A DNA stretch of 64,000 nucleotides from Halostagnicola larsenii XH-48 (GCF_000517625.1 NZ_CP007057.1:62001-126000); one strand, 5' to 3'. Positions 28,036-37,699 are shown, numbered from the stretch's first letter. Translations and numbers: made by a program. The notes: generated by a model from the letters alone, not told the origin.

Positions 28036-28635
28036 TCACTCAGCACCCTGCTGAAGTCGGTCGTATTTCTCCGTAAATCGAGTCTCACACGACGGACAAC
28101 AGAACTGGTACGACTCTCCGTCGATACGGGTCGCCGTTCCCTCGCTGTCGACCGTATTCCCGCACTGAGCGCAGGTGAGGGCAAACTCTGTACCGCCTAA
28201 GTCGGGTGCCCAGTCAGCCCCTGCCAGGAGTGTCACCCCGAAGTCGTCGAACGCGTCCGCATCGATAGTATCTGCAAGCCAGCTGGCGATGTCGTTGTCC
28301 GGGACTTTGGCGTAGATGATCAGGTCGGCTTCGGCCGTGGTGAACACGTGTTCGACTGCGCCGTCGTCCAGGAGGTCTGCTTTGATCGACGAAACACCGG
28401 GGCCCGCTGAGGCGATATCGAGTGTAATCAACACCGGAATACCGCCTCGGAGTTGCGAGCGATCGACATCAAGCGTGAACCGATTGATGATACCCATCTC
28501 CTCTAATCTCGCTACCCGATCCGACACGGCCGGGGCCGAGAGCCCGACGGTATCCGCGATGTCACTGTACGGCCGACGAGCGTTCGACATCAGTAACTGG
28601 AGGATCTCGAGGTCGGTTTCGTCGAGGTTGTGCAT
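28036..28635 (-). CDS. Lrp/AsnC-family regulator with TRASH domain
   Basis: 199 residues. N-terminal winged HTH (residues ~5-50: LDETDLEILQLLMSNARRPY, SAPAVSDRVARLEEMG), a central ligand-type domain (~60-140), and a C-terminal TRASH metal-binding domain with C155, C158, C179, C180 and C183. Such proteins sense copper and control copA; here the copA gene lies just downstream on the same strand. Regulation of the pair by copper is inference from family and position. ATG at 28633-28635. Confidence 0.9.
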   Translation of the reverse strand: MHNLDETDLEILQLLMSNARRPYSDIADTVGLSAPAVSDRVARLEEMGIINRFTLDVDRSQLRGGIPVLITLDIASAGPGVSSIKADLLDDGAVEHVFTTAEADLIIYAKVPDNDIASWLADTIDADAFDDFGVTLLAGADWAPDLGGTEFALTCAQCGNTVDSEGTATRIDGESYQFCCPSCETRFTEKYDRLQQGAE

Positions 28636-28764
28636 GGTGGACCATCGGTGGCAGGTAACTAAAGCGCCACGCCGGAGATTGCTTCAATTCTAAAGTTTTG
28701 ATACCACTATTACTAATCGATCAAAGGAGAAATCCGCAAAAGAGTTCTTAATGCATACGCTCGC

Positions 28765-29124
28765 GACTCATTCTTGATGTCGCAGCCTTCGGATGATGGG
28801 GTACCGATGCAGTTGCTGGATTCTTGCATTTACTCATCGAAAAACACGATCTCGCCGATGCCGTTTTTTCTCGTCGATTGCTACAATACCTGGCTAATCT
28901 CTGTCGGTTACGGTTGAGCGGTCAACTCGATTACGTCGAATAAATTCTCATCGAAAGTGGTTTCACACGCTGAAGATGAGAGCCGATCGTTCCCATAATT
29001 CATTAGTGGAAAGTCGGGCGAACGTTAGAAGCCAAATTGCATAGTTAGAACATTACTACAACATACAATGACTGTATTAATAACTTAACAGATATATCAC
29101 CGGAGTGCTAAACTAGACAGTTCT
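28765..29124 (+). pseudogene. IS6-family transposase remnant (3' part)
   Basis: In mixed frames the sequence reads LDVAAFG, WGTDAVAGFLHLLIEKHDL, ADAVFLVDCYNTWL, LSGQLDYVE and SKVVSHAEDE/WFHTLKMRADRSHNS, the DDE core of haloarchaeal IS6 transposases. Several stops and frameshifts break it. It ends in the inverted repeat GTGCTAAACTAGACAG at 29105-29120, matching other copies here. The left end is missing. Confidence 0.75.
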
Positions 29125-29352
29125 CCCCACCGTTTGCGTCTGATAAGTTAAATGTCTGTGTTCGAGGTCTCAGCAGACATCAAATCGAGCGCCGCGAGGA
29201 TTGTTCCGTCGCGAACATGCACTTCTCGTCCCTTGTGACCCAAGGAATCTCTTTATAGTGGATGTAAGTTGAGAACCCCGAAGTCAAGCCTCGGGGGTGA
29301 AGCCGGTCACAGAATAACCGGGTTGGATCTTTCCGCCCTTGTGCAGCGATTA
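29125..29352. other. Intergenic, no gene seen
   Basis: Contains an imperfect hairpin with CCCCGA and TCGGGG arms near 29270-29295 that might be another transposon end. No coding sequence is visible. Confidence 0.4.
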
Positions 29353-30909
29353 TCAATTAGGATATTGAATTTCATCTTCTTCACAAATTGGATATATTTG
29401 GCGCTTAAGGTTTCGATGATTGAATTGGCGGGGATCCATAGCAGCTAGTCCCGGCGAGTTGACGGGAATAACGCGGCTAGCACGTGGTTCGTAGTCAGCT
29501 CGAAAGTGGTTAGTACTTTTCACGAGAAGGATGTCAAATCGCTCTGGCTGGGTTCCGACGTGCCTCCAAATTTCAGTGTCAGCCGGCTGAAGACGCTTTT
29601 CTGTTACAATTATTTGAACATCATTCTTTTGTTGACACTCGAGGAGAACCGTCCGACCCATGTCGTTTTTTGCACCGGTTGACTTCGGCCCATAGTTCAA
29701 AAACTTTCCATCTGTGATTGTCTTCACATATCCGTCAAGATCAACGATTGGTTCCCCGTGTCTATCATCCGTCTTTCCACCGAGCGTTACTGTGACTTTC
29801 TTTCCAACACCAGATTGAATACATGACTCGACCACCGCTGGATCACGAATAATCGCTACTCCTGTATTGTCCGCCCCCTGTTCAATGAGCTCTCGAAGAA
29901 CTGCCGTTCCGTCGGCTGTACCTCCACCGCCAGGATTATCGCCGACATCAGCTAGCACTACAGGATCGGTAGAACCTGTTGAACCTTCGATATAATCAAT
30001 GGCTTCGGAGACCGCTTCAGGAGGGGTAGGGAAGTCCATTACGAATTCTTCATGCATCTCCCAAACCATCTCAGCGAGATCGCGTGATGCATTCTTAGCT
30101 GCTTCCAAATCATCGTCAGCAACAACCGGTACTGAGAACCCCATAGCGGGCACATCACTGCGGCTAAATCCGGGCAGTACGTTGACCTTTACTATCGAAT
30201 CTTGCTCTTCTAATTTACGAGCAAATTCCATAACTTCTGCCATCGGCCCCTCACGTGTATTTTGAGTTGGTGTAACCGGACTCAGTGGGGGACGCTCAAT
30301 AGACATGACGGGGATAATTTCCCCATGAATAATTTGCAATAAACAATCCAGGCCTCGTTTCCCAGTTTTTGCCTTGTCTATATGCGGGTATGTTTCATAG
30401 GCAATGAGGGCGTCCGCATGATGGACGAGTTTATCTGTTATATTCCCGTGGAGATCCAATGTCACAATAATCGGGACATGATCTTCGATAATTTCACGGA
30501 TATTGGATATAAGTACTCCTTCCCCATCTTGGAGTCCTTCAACGACCATCGCACCATGAAGCGGTAATATAACTCCGTCGAGTTCATTTTTGTGTTGACG
30601 AATATCTGAGAGTAGCTTTTCCTGATAGAAATCGAATGTATCACGTGCTATTGTCGCACCTGGCATTGCGCTTACGGAAAGCGAGAGGAATAAATTGATA
30701 TTCGATTGCTCGGCTAAATTAATGATACCGCCTATTTCAGTGTTTGTACCGTGGAACTCCTCAATAATTTCATCGCCAAAATATTCCTTATGGTCTTGGA
30801 AGTCCTCTCTGGTCGTATACCCTGGTGCGAATGTATTTGTTTCATGATATATGCTGCCCAGCAACACGGTTTTGGTTGGCACGCATAGTGTTTCTGAGTT
30901 GCTGTTCAT
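29353..30909 (-). CDS. M81-family metallopeptidase (MlrC type)
   Basis: 518 residues matching the MlrC/M81 family in two parts: an N-terminal metal domain (SIYHETNTFAP; GVILPLHGAMVVEG; VTLDLHGNITDKLV; IAYETYPHID) and the MlrC C-terminal domain (ADVGDNPGGGGTADGTAVLR; LVKSTNHFRADYEPRA). Characterised members (microcystinase C) cleave linear peptides that contain iso-D-Glu and other unusual residues. No export signal, so it acts in the cytoplasm. Codon use and base composition are clearly more AT-rich than the surface genes at 10-21 kb, and IS6 remnants lie on both sides, so transfer is likely. A role in degrading imported D-residue peptides is inferred from the neighbouring cluster. Confidence 0.9.
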   Translation of the reverse strand: MNSNSETLCVPTKTVLLGSIYHETNTFAPGYTTREDFQDHKEYFGDEIIEEFHGTNTEIGGIINLAEQSNINLFLSLSVSAMPGATIARDTFDFYQEKLLSDIRQHKNELDGVILPLHGAMVVEGLQDGEGVLISNIREIIEDHVPIIVTLDLHGNITDKLVHHADALIAYETYPHIDKAKTGKRGLDCLLQIIHGEIIPVMSIERPPLSPVTPTQNTREGPMAEVMEFARKLEEQDSIVKVNVLPGFSRSDVPAMGFSVPVVADDDLEAAKNASRDLAEMVWEMHEEFVMDFPTPPEAVSEAIDYIEGSTGSTDPVVLADVGDNPGGGGTADGTAVLRELIEQGADNTGVAIIRDPAVVESCIQSGVGKKVTVTLGGKTDDRHGEPIVDLDGYVKTITDGKFLNYGPKSTGAKNDMGRTVLLECQQKNDVQIIVTEKRLQPADTEIWRHVGTQPERFDILLVKSTNHFRADYEPRASRVIPVNSPGLAAMDPRQFNHRNLKRQIYPICEEDEIQYPN

Positions 30910-30985
30910 AATTGTATGGGACGCGAAGACCGGCGTTCATTCGATTAGCATGCTTACAATATATTCTGATAATTATCAACAAACA

Positions 30986-31768
30986 GAACTGTCTAGTTGA
31001 GTCAGTTTGAGAAATAAGCAGGTCGTTAAGTGAATTAGTAGATGGTCGCAGACCTGCTCAACGAGAGCTATGCGGCGGAATTTGATGAACGGTAGGAGCG
31101 TGAGCGGACAGCGAACGTCTTGGCGGTGTCGCTGTCCGGTTCCACGCGACTGGTTGTTGCTTCAAGAGACACAGCGACACTTCTCACCTGACGTTGAACG
31201 GTCTCATAACAAATCTGGTGCTGTAACGTCGGTTTGTTGACAACGTGCCAAACCCGTCGACGTCCACGAGAGCGGAACTCTCGTGCGGCCCATCAGAACG
31301 CGAAGCGTTCTGAGGACGACGAAGCCGGCGTGGGTCGAAATTGATAAAATTACTGCCAGGACTGACAGCGACCGATATTGGATTTTTACTGCAATAGAGC
31401 TCGAGACAAACTTCAGTCTCGACGTGGCGTTCTTTGGAGGCGAGGCACCGATCCAGCTGCTGCGTTTCTGCATGGATTAGCCGAGAAACACGATCTATCC
31501 GATGCTGAGAGACTCATTGATAGTGCTGAGTATCTGACTGTCCTCGCTCGAGTAGGATCGGGCAGTCACCACGAATATGTCGATGAAATCATATCGAAAT
31601 GTGTTTTAGGCCCTCACAATATGGATCGACCGCTTCAATAACCCGTGGGTCGGCAGTCGGGTGAATTCGGGAGATTAGTTTGAACAGTTTGTCCACTACT
31701 ATACCACACAGAGACTCCACAAGTCACTTAACAAATAATTGTCAGCGGCGGTGCTAAACTAGACAATG
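30986..31768 (+). mobile_element. Degenerate IS6-family element
   Basis: Ends are AACTGTCTAGTTGAGTC (left) and the complement of GTGCTAAACTAGACAAT (right), imperfect inverted repeats. Inside, MVADLLNESYAAEFDER is a transposase N-terminus, and FTAIELETNFSLDVAFFGG and AAAFLHGLAEKHDLSDAE are pieces of the DDE domain in different frames. A hairpin-rich block at 31265-31312 interrupts the homology. About 780 bp in all; not functional. Confidence 0.75.
31265..31312 (+). repeat. Paired short hairpins inside IS6 remnant
   Basis: CACGAGAG/CTCTCGTG with a 5-nt loop, then CAGAACGC-gaa-GCGTTCTG. Same architecture as the blocks at 3.2-3.35 and 15.45 kb, with unrelated stem sequence. Confidence 0.5.
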
Positions 31769-31981
31769 CCCAACAAAATCGACGATCGTCCAGCGGTCAA
31801 CAACCCAGATCTTAAGGATCGGGGTACCTGGTCGGTCGTGGTTAAAAATGTTTTACACTTCGAGATAGTAACTATTGAAATTGGCTGACTCAACAATAGT
31901 TCCCGCCACGGGTCAAGTCCCTTGGAGGAAAGTATCCCAACCGTGGTCGGAGAGTGTCACTGTTCGCGCGATGAGTAACGA

Positions 31982-32830
31982 TCATTGAAGGAAGGTATAC
32001 ACAGCATCACCGATCTCTGCGATGATGTCCGCGCCGTCCGAGTCTCGATTCGTCTGATCGACGAACACGGAAAACACGAGCGGGTTGTCCGCGAACAGGA
32101 CACCTGTATCGAGTGCTGCAGTCGGAAGGAACCCAGTTTTGTGGCACAGTTCGATTTCAGAAGGGATGTATCGCGGGAACATTTCTGTGAAATTTTGATT
32201 TCGAAGTGGCACCTTCATACGGTCGTAGGCGGAGCATGAAAGAGTCTCTCGATGGACGAAATCTGCGAAGAATCGAGCGCAATCGCGCGGCGAGGTGACG
32301 TTAACAGGACGGTCATCGGGACGGTGGACATCATCGCCTGAATCCAGACCCGTCTCCTCGAGTCCGACCATCATCTTCCGCTGAAGAGCGGTCTGAGACA
32401 TGCCGAGGGTGTCCGCCGAATCGTTGATGCGGCCCCACCCCAACACGTCAATCAGCTCGTTCGTCGCAGTATTATCACTAATTGCGATCATTGCGCGTGC
32501 CAAGTCTTCAAGCGTCACCGTTGGATCATCGAAGAGATTGAGGACCCCGCTTCCGCCGACACAGTTCTCTCGAGACGGTGAGCGCACGGTACGGAGTTTT
32601 TCGAGATCGCCGTCGTAGTCGGCGTATAGAGCGTATTGGATCACGAGTTTGATGACGCTGGCACTAGCAAAACGCTCGCACGCTCGCCGTTCGTAGATGA
32701 TATCGAATTCTGACGCCGTTTTCGGGTATCCGAGGAAGACGCCGACTTTCTCATCTATCCTGTCCGTATACGAACCGAGATACGTAGCTAACGACTCTCG
32801 AGAATCGAGTTCGGGAACAGCGGGTCGCAT
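31982..32830 (-). CDS. Class A beta-lactamase-fold serine hydrolase
   Basis: 282 residues from the ATG at 32830, with all three penicillin-recognising motifs: S58-x-x-K61 (SASVIKL), SDN at 118-120 (ISDNTATNEL) and KTG at 231-233 (CHKTGFLP). An acidic pair (GLEETG, ~158) lies where the class A omega-loop Glu is expected. There is no signal peptide, so unlike typical lactamases it should be cytoplasmic. The start was chosen because ATATAA at 32856-32861 leaves 25 bp to this ATG, ideal for a leaderless message; an ATG at 32857 would lie on the TATA box. Likely substrates in this setting are peptides or amides with D-residues; antibiotic hydrolysis is possible but unsupported. Confidence 0.82.
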   Translation of the reverse strand: MRPAVPELDSRESLATYLGSYTDRIDEKVGVFLGYPKTASEFDIIYERRACERFASASVIKLVIQYALYADYDGDLEKLRTVRSPSRENCVGGSGVLNLFDDPTVTLEDLARAMIAISDNTATNELIDVLGWGRINDSADTLGMSQTALQRKMMVGLEETGLDSGDDVHRPDDRPVNVTSPRDCARFFADFVHRETLSCSAYDRMKVPLRNQNFTEMFPRYIPSEIELCHKTGFLPTAALDTGVLFADNPLVFSVFVDQTNRDSDGADIIAEIGDAVYTFLQ

Positions 32831-32855
32831 GGTCGCGACAACAAGGTCGAGTAGC

Positions 32856-32861
32856 ATATAA
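32856..32861 (-). promoter_or_regulatory. TATA box of the serine hydrolase gene
   Basis: TTATAT on the minus strand, 25 bp before the ATG at 32830; it decides the start of that gene. Confidence 0.5.
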
Positions 32862-33137
32862 CACTCGAAACGAGGGAAACCGTTTGTAAACCTCGCGAGA
32901 ATCCGCCGGCCGATATGCGGTAACGATGCGGGAAACCGCCACCATCAGTATGACTTCAATAAACCAGTGGTTCAGTAGATTGGTAGTCTATCCACCATCA
33001 GATACCATGTTCCTGCTTCGGAAATTGGGATCGGAAACCATTTCAAAAAAATTATGTCCTTTCGATCTGTTTAATCGAACAAGAACTGGTAGAACGGGCC
33101 ACCAGTATCGACTGCTAGCCCGGAACCAGAGATACAT

Positions 33138-34196
33138 ATGACCGAAATAGACACAATAGAAGCGAAGCGACTAACGCGTGATTTAACAACTTCGTTCGAA
33201 ATTTCGCTGGGCACACAGACCAGTATCTCGAACGTTGTAATCAAAGTCGAACTCACGGACGGTACCATTGGGATCGGCGAAGCTGCACCCGTATCCATGG
33301 TCACCCACGAATCCCAGGAGACCGTATTAGCGGCGATCGAACTCGCTCGCTCCCTCGTTACGGGAATGGAGATCGAAAACACTCGAGGAATTCACACTGT
33401 CTTGAAACATCACTTAGAGACTCAGCACGCCGCACGTGCCGGCATTGAAATGGCAGTTTTCGATGCACTTGGAAAACGGTGGGGCTGTTCGCTCGCAGCG
33501 CTAGCTGGCGGTGCTAACGCACCGGTAGTCACTGATGACACGATCGGAATGGTCGGGCCGAATACGGCCCAGTCACAGGCCGCAGCGGCTGTCGAATCCG
33601 GATTCGAGGACCTCAAAATCAAAGTAGGGGGCGACATAGAAGCGGACATCGAGCGCGTCGCAGCGGTTCGAGAGGCTGCACCCGACGCGGAAATCATCGT
33701 CGATGGCAACCAGGGATACTACCCAAAAGAGGCGATCCAGTTCGCGGATCGCACTGCCGACTTCGACATCGGTCTGTTCGAACAGCCGGTGGACAAGGAC
33801 GACCGTCGTGGGTTAAAACAAGTAACGGACGCGGTACGAATCCCAGTCGCAGCAGACGAAAGTGTATTTACCGCCGAGGATGCAGCAACAATAGCGACGA
33901 TGGGTGCAGCAGACGTCATTAACGTCAAAATCCAGAAAGCCGGTATCGTGGACGCACTTGCGATCACGAGAATTGCAGCGGCTCACGGCCTCGATCTGAT
34001 GATCGGAATGATGCTCGAGTCATCGATCGGAGTTAGAGCAGGTGCACACATCGTTGCTGGCACGGGAGCGATATCGTACGTCGATCTCGATGGCCATTTT
34101 TCAATCGCCGACCCGATCACCTCTTGGGAGTATCAACCAGCACACGACGTTCAGGGTCCCGGTCTCGGTCTCGACGTCGAATATGATGCCCTTTGA
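33138..34196 (+). CDS. Dipeptide epimerase (L-Ala-D/L-Glu type, enolase superfamily)
   Basis: 352 residues. The muconate-lactonising subgroup signatures are all present: K160-I-K162 (KxK), metal ligands D189 (VDGNQGY), E215 (FEQPV) and D240 (AADES), and K267 (NVKIQKAG) as the second base. D316-L-D318 matches the DxD motif that in Bacillus YkfB binds the free amino group of the dipeptide, separating dipeptide epimerases from other enolase-superfamily members. The reaction would be epimerisation of L-Ala-D-Glu (or a related dipeptide) to the L,L form that normal peptidases can use. It is divergent from the serine hydrolase gene. The exact dipeptide cannot be read from the sequence. Confidence 0.87.
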   Translation: MTEIDTIEAKRLTRDLTTSFEISLGTQTSISNVVIKVELTDGTIGIGEAAPVSMVTHESQETVLAAIELARSLVTGMEIENTRGIHTVLKHHLETQHAARAGIEMAVFDALGKRWGCSLAALAGGANAPVVTDDTIGMVGPNTAQSQAAAAVESGFEDLKIKVGGDIEADIERVAAVREAAPDAEIIVDGNQGYYPKEAIQFADRTADFDIGLFEQPVDKDDRRGLKQVTDAVRIPVAADESVFTAEDAATIATMGAADVINVKIQKAGIVDALAITRIAAAHGLDLMIGMMLESSIGVRAGAHIVAGTGAISYVDLDGHFSIADPITSWEYQPAHDVQGPGLGLDVEYDAL

Positions 34197-34410
34197 GTTC
34201 TCATCGGTTTCCGACAAAACCGTGGACCGACGGAACGGACTTGTTGTCTACCTGCCATTTTCCATTTGACGACTGACTGCCACGCCGCCGTTCCCAGAAC
34301 GATTCTTCCTCTCGCCTCTTGCGTCCATTCGAGATAGCCGTTGTGGAAAACTCTCTCCCGAAAGATTGGCCGCTATCTGACGGTCCTACACGTAGAGTTT
34401 CTTTTCTCAC

Positions 34411-35598
34411 TTAGAGGATCCGTCGTGCCTCCTGGAAGGATTCGTCCAGGTACTCGTAGTAGTCATCCGCATTCGGGTCGAAGCTGTTCGTCGTGGGTCC
34501 GTCCGCACTCCCCGACGAATGGATGAATTCGTCACCGCCGAGGCTGATGGCGATATGTCCGGGGAAACAGAGGAGGTCACCCTCGCGGAGGTCATCCCGA
34601 TCAACTTGTTTACCGATTTTCTGCTGTTGGTCGCTGTCCCGTGGGAGAGTGATGCCAGCAATTCGGTACGCCATCCACACGAAGCCAGAACAGTCGATAC
34701 CCTCGGTCGTCATCCCACCCCACAGGTATGGCGTATCCGTGCCGAGATAGTACTCGGCATTTTCGATGATAGTCCCCGTCGTCGGTACTGAATCCGGTTT
34801 CACGACCTTTTCTGCCGGAACCTCCGTAGAGATGCCAGTACGGAACGTCACTACGCGGGTTCCGTCTTCCGTATCGGATACGACCTCACAATCGGTTCCC
34901 GCATACACCGTCTCGGGTCCATCGCCGGACGCATCGATGTCCTCGCGGAGAATCGCGTCGAACTCACCATCGATCGGATCTGTGAGGCTGTCGGTTCGAA
35001 TCCATCCGAGATAGCCGTCAGGGACGCGAACCCGCGTCCAGCCGGACTCGCGTTCGAACGCTGTTACCTGGGCTCCGTAGACTGCTTCAGTGAGGAGGCC
35101 TGAATCACCGTCTGGATCGTCCCGAACCGGCGCGATAGCCGTTTGGACGGTCCGTACCTCGGCAATTTCGTCGAATACGTCGAGATCGGTCGTATCGATC
35201 GTGGTTCCAGTCGCGTCACGGGCCGCGTCAGCTGCCTGTTCCGGAAGGTTCGGAGCGGAGTCGGATGCAGGGCTCGCGCGCCGTGCGGCAGCAACTGCCC
35301 GTTCCTCGAGATACGAATTCTGTACTGCACCGTGGAGCGAGACGTGGTCGCCGTCATCACTCACCGTGGCTTCGACGTCGTAGTACGCGACGCGGGGATC
35401 GGGAGCATACTCCGTCTCGCATCGATCGATAGAGACGTTCACGAGTGTTTGTTGCGGGTGCGGATCGTTACTTTCCTGCCTTGCTGAGTCAGACTTCGCA
35501 GCCGCAACGCCGCCGAGATTCGCGACGGTGGCAGCGACGCCTGCCGTTTGCAAAACTGTTCTCCGCGTAACTCCGAATCGATTGTTATTGTCCACCAT
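34411..35598 (-). CDS. Tat-exported SH3b-NlpC/P60 peptidase (YkfC-like)
   Basis: 395 residues from the ATG at 35596-35598. Tat signal TRRTVLQTAGVAATVANLGG (residues 11-30), an unassigned N-terminal domain, an SH3b domain (~150-205, VRTVQTAIAPVRDDPDGDSG; GYLGWIRTDSL), a second weaker SH3b-like segment, and a C-terminal NlpC/P60 domain. The triad is C303 (GIDCSGFVW), H348 (FPGHIAIS) and H360 (FIHSSG). This is the layout of gamma-D-glutamyl-L-diamino-acid endopeptidases such as YkfC, which release L-Ala-D-Glu from murein peptides. Here the enzyme is exported rather than cytoplasmic. The 107-bp upstream spacer is very AT-rich and should hold its promoter. Confidence 0.88.
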   Translation of the reverse strand: MVDNNNRFGVTRRTVLQTAGVAATVANLGGVAAAKSDSARQESNDPHPQQTLVNVSIDRCETEYAPDPRVAYYDVEATVSDDGDHVSLHGAVQNSYLEERAVAAARRASPASDSAPNLPEQAADAARDATGTTIDTTDLDVFDEIAEVRTVQTAIAPVRDDPDGDSGLLTEAVYGAQVTAFERESGWTRVRVPDGYLGWIRTDSLTDPIDGEFDAILREDIDASGDGPETVYAGTDCEVVSDTEDGTRVVTFRTGISTEVPAEKVVKPDSVPTTGTIIENAEYYLGTDTPYLWGGMTTEGIDCSGFVWMAYRIAGITLPRDSDQQQKIGKQVDRDDLREGDLLCFPGHIAISLGGDEFIHSSGSADGPTTNSFDPNADDYYEYLDESFQEARRIL

Positions 35599-35720
35599 GC
35601 TGCAACCCAACAAATAGCAACATAATATTTATAATTTATCTTTTATTATATACACTAATGTATCCTAGTATTAGTATATTTTATACAAGGCTCAATAGAA
35701 CGAGACTGATCGCGAACGGG

Positions 35721-36725
35721 TCACTCCGAGTACGTATCGCGGTGCGATGGGGTGGGTATGTCCAACATCGTCCGTAATCCGGAACCGCTACCGAGTACAT
35801 TGTCGACGAGATTCGTCACTATCGCTGATGTCGAGTAATCACCATGGTAACCACCGTCGACGGTGACCGTGAGATCCTGACTGCCCTGTAATCGGATTTC
35901 GTCCCGTGGATTCTCCGCACCGACGTACATCTGAAGGTCAAGGACGATCTCCTTTCCAGAAGCCGTCGTTCCTCGAACGGTCTGGTTGACGCCTGCAACA
36001 TCGCCCGGCGTAACAGCCACGTGGGAGTCGACCGTTTCGTCGGCGACGACGGGTTCGATGGCCTCGGACACTTCGGTTAGCGACCACCCAACTCCATCAG
36101 CGAGCATGGCGACCGACTCGCGTGATCCGACGTGTCCGGCTCCGGTTGCGATTTGGCTGTCGAACTCGGCTACTGGGAGACCGGCGCCGATTTTTTGCTG
36201 CAACGAGATCCGTCGTTGTTCGGCGTCTTGAACCCGGTTCACGTGGATCGAATCCACTCTATTAACGGGCGTTGAGAGGAGTACTGGCAACGCATCCATC
36301 ACGAAACCGGGATTGATTCCCGTAGAGAGACACGTAACGCCGTTTTCTTTTGCGACTTCATCTATTCGCTTTGCAGCATCGTGATTCGAGTGTTGTGGAT
36401 AGCTCAGTTCTTCGCACGTCGAAATGACGTCACATCCCGCTTCGAGAATCTCGATCAACTGCGGTTCGGACTCCTCGATCGACGAGACCGTTGAGTGAAA
36501 CACGATACTCGGAGACTCGGATAGATGGATATCCGGATCATCCGACACTACTGCCGACTCAGTGGTCGTAATTTCGCAAACTTCGTCGATCGTCTTCCCA
36601 ACTTTTGCTGGATCGATATCGATACCACCGATTACGTCGATGCCCTTTCGCTGTGCAGATCGGACGATCTCTTGTCCGATCGGTCCGACACCATACTGGA
36701 CAGCTGTGATAGTGTTACTAACCAT
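35721..36725 (-). CDS. 2,4-diaminopentanoate-dehydrogenase-like NAD(P) enzyme
   Basis: 334 residues with an N-terminal Rossmann fold (VQYGVGPIGQEIVRSAQRKG) of the dihydrodipicolinate-reductase type and a C-terminal catalytic domain (STGINPGFVMDALPVLLS; TGAGHVGSRESVAMLADG). It resembles the Ord family that oxidatively deaminates 2,4-diaminopentanoate in ornithine breakdown, but the substrate of this member is unknown. Beside a murein-peptide-like set, a diamino acid such as diaminopimelate or ornithine is a reasonable guess. The IclR gene lies 146 bp upstream on the same strand. Confidence 0.75.
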   Translation of the reverse strand: MVSNTITAVQYGVGPIGQEIVRSAQRKGIDVIGGIDIDPAKVGKTIDEVCEITTTESAVVSDDPDIHLSESPSIVFHSTVSSIEESEPQLIEILEAGCDVISTCEELSYPQHSNHDAAKRIDEVAKENGVTCLSTGINPGFVMDALPVLLSTPVNRVDSIHVNRVQDAEQRRISLQQKIGAGLPVAEFDSQIATGAGHVGSRESVAMLADGVGWSLTEVSEAIEPVVADETVDSHVAVTPGDVAGVNQTVRGTTASGKEIVLDLQMYVGAENPRDEIRLQGSQDLTVTVDGGYHGDYSTSAIVTNLVDNVLGSGSGLRTMLDIPTPSHRDTYSE

Positions 36726-36871
36726 TGTGATAGTATTTGCTTACGGAGAGACCCAGCCCTGTTCATGAGTCCGGATTCACCAATGGAGTTTTTCTACATA
36801 AGTTTTAATAATCAGGATATACTATCTGCCTCTTCGAGAGGAATCGTACGACGAGGTTTAAAACCGGGTCG

Positions 36872-37639
36872 TTACGGGAGATTCTGCGTTTCGAGTTCTC
36901 GTTTGAACTCCTCGACACCTTCTGTAAGAACGTTAGATAGGTCCTGGTGGAGTTCCAAGTCTGATATTCGATACTCCGGCCCGCAGATACTGAACCCGCC
37001 GATGACGTTCCCCGAGGGATGTTCCACGGCCATTCCGATGGCCCGTTTTCCCGAACGGGACTCTTGGTTGTTGATCGCATACCCATTTTCTCGCACGGTC
37101 TCGAGTTCCCGAAACAGTTCTTCTCGAGAGGTGATCGTATTCTCGGTAACCTGTGGAAGTCCCCACCGATCGATTTCGTCCCGTATGCGCTCGTCCGAAT
37201 ACTTTGCGAGGATCGCTTTCCCGATGGAGGTCGTATGAAGGTATTGGTAGTACTCTCGTCTGCTGCTCGGTTTCGTTGAACCGCTTACCCAGTCGAAAAG
37301 CGTTACGAGGCGGCCGTTTTGTTCGATTGCGAAATCCGCTTCCTCGTTGGACCTGTTCGCTAACGTTACAACGCACTCGCCGGCTAGCCTGTAGGTTTTG
37401 TCGTGCGTTCTCACATGCATTCCGAGATCGTACAGTCGACCCCCGAGGAGATACTCATCTCCCTTATTGACGACGAATCCGTGCTTCATCAACGTAGAAA
37501 TGTGTTTATACACTGTCCCCCTCGAAACCTCGAGGAAGTCAGCGATATCGTCTACTCGGACCTGACCGTGATTCTGAATGAATTCGAGTATCGTGATCGA
37601 GGTTTCGGTCGTCGTCAATATCTGGGTGTCGTTGGACAT
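36872..37639 (-). CDS. IclR-family transcriptional regulator
   Basis: 255 residues. N-terminal winged HTH (~10-65: TTETSITILEFIQNHGQVRV, LEVSRGTVYKHISTLMKHG) and the IclR effector domain (~80-250: TSIGKAILAKYSDERI; NQESRSGKRAIGMAVEHPSG). Such proteins usually control catabolic operons in answer to a small acid or sugar. It lies between the dehydrogenase gene and the divergent transporter operon. An ATAGT-ga-ACTAT palindrome at 37678-37689 is 39 bp before its start and may be its own operator. Confidence 0.9.
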   Translation of the reverse strand: MSNDTQILTTTETSITILEFIQNHGQVRVDDIADFLEVSRGTVYKHISTLMKHGFVVNKGDEYLLGGRLYDLGMHVRTHDKTYRLAGECVVTLANRSNEEADFAIEQNGRLVTLFDWVSGSTKPSSRREYYQYLHTTSIGKAILAKYSDERIRDEIDRWGLPQVTENTITSREELFRELETVRENGYAINNQESRSGKRAIGMAVEHPSGNVIGGFSICGPEYRISDLELHQDLSNVLTEGVEEFKRELETQNLP

Positions 37640-37677
37640 ACACTACTCCCTCTCATAGAGATACTTGTATTTTACGT

Positions 37678-37693
37678 ATAGTGAACTATTATA
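37678..37693. promoter_or_regulatory. Possible IclR operator, copy 1
   Basis: ATAGT-ga-ACTAT is a small palindrome, and GTGAACTATTATA (37681-37693) returns as an exact inverted match at 38043-38055. Confidence 0.4.
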
Positions 37694-37699
37694 GGTGCG

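Noticed and set aside
29270-29295. Hairpin as a second IS605-type end
   Set aside because: Stem is short and imperfect; kept only as a note in the intergenic entry.
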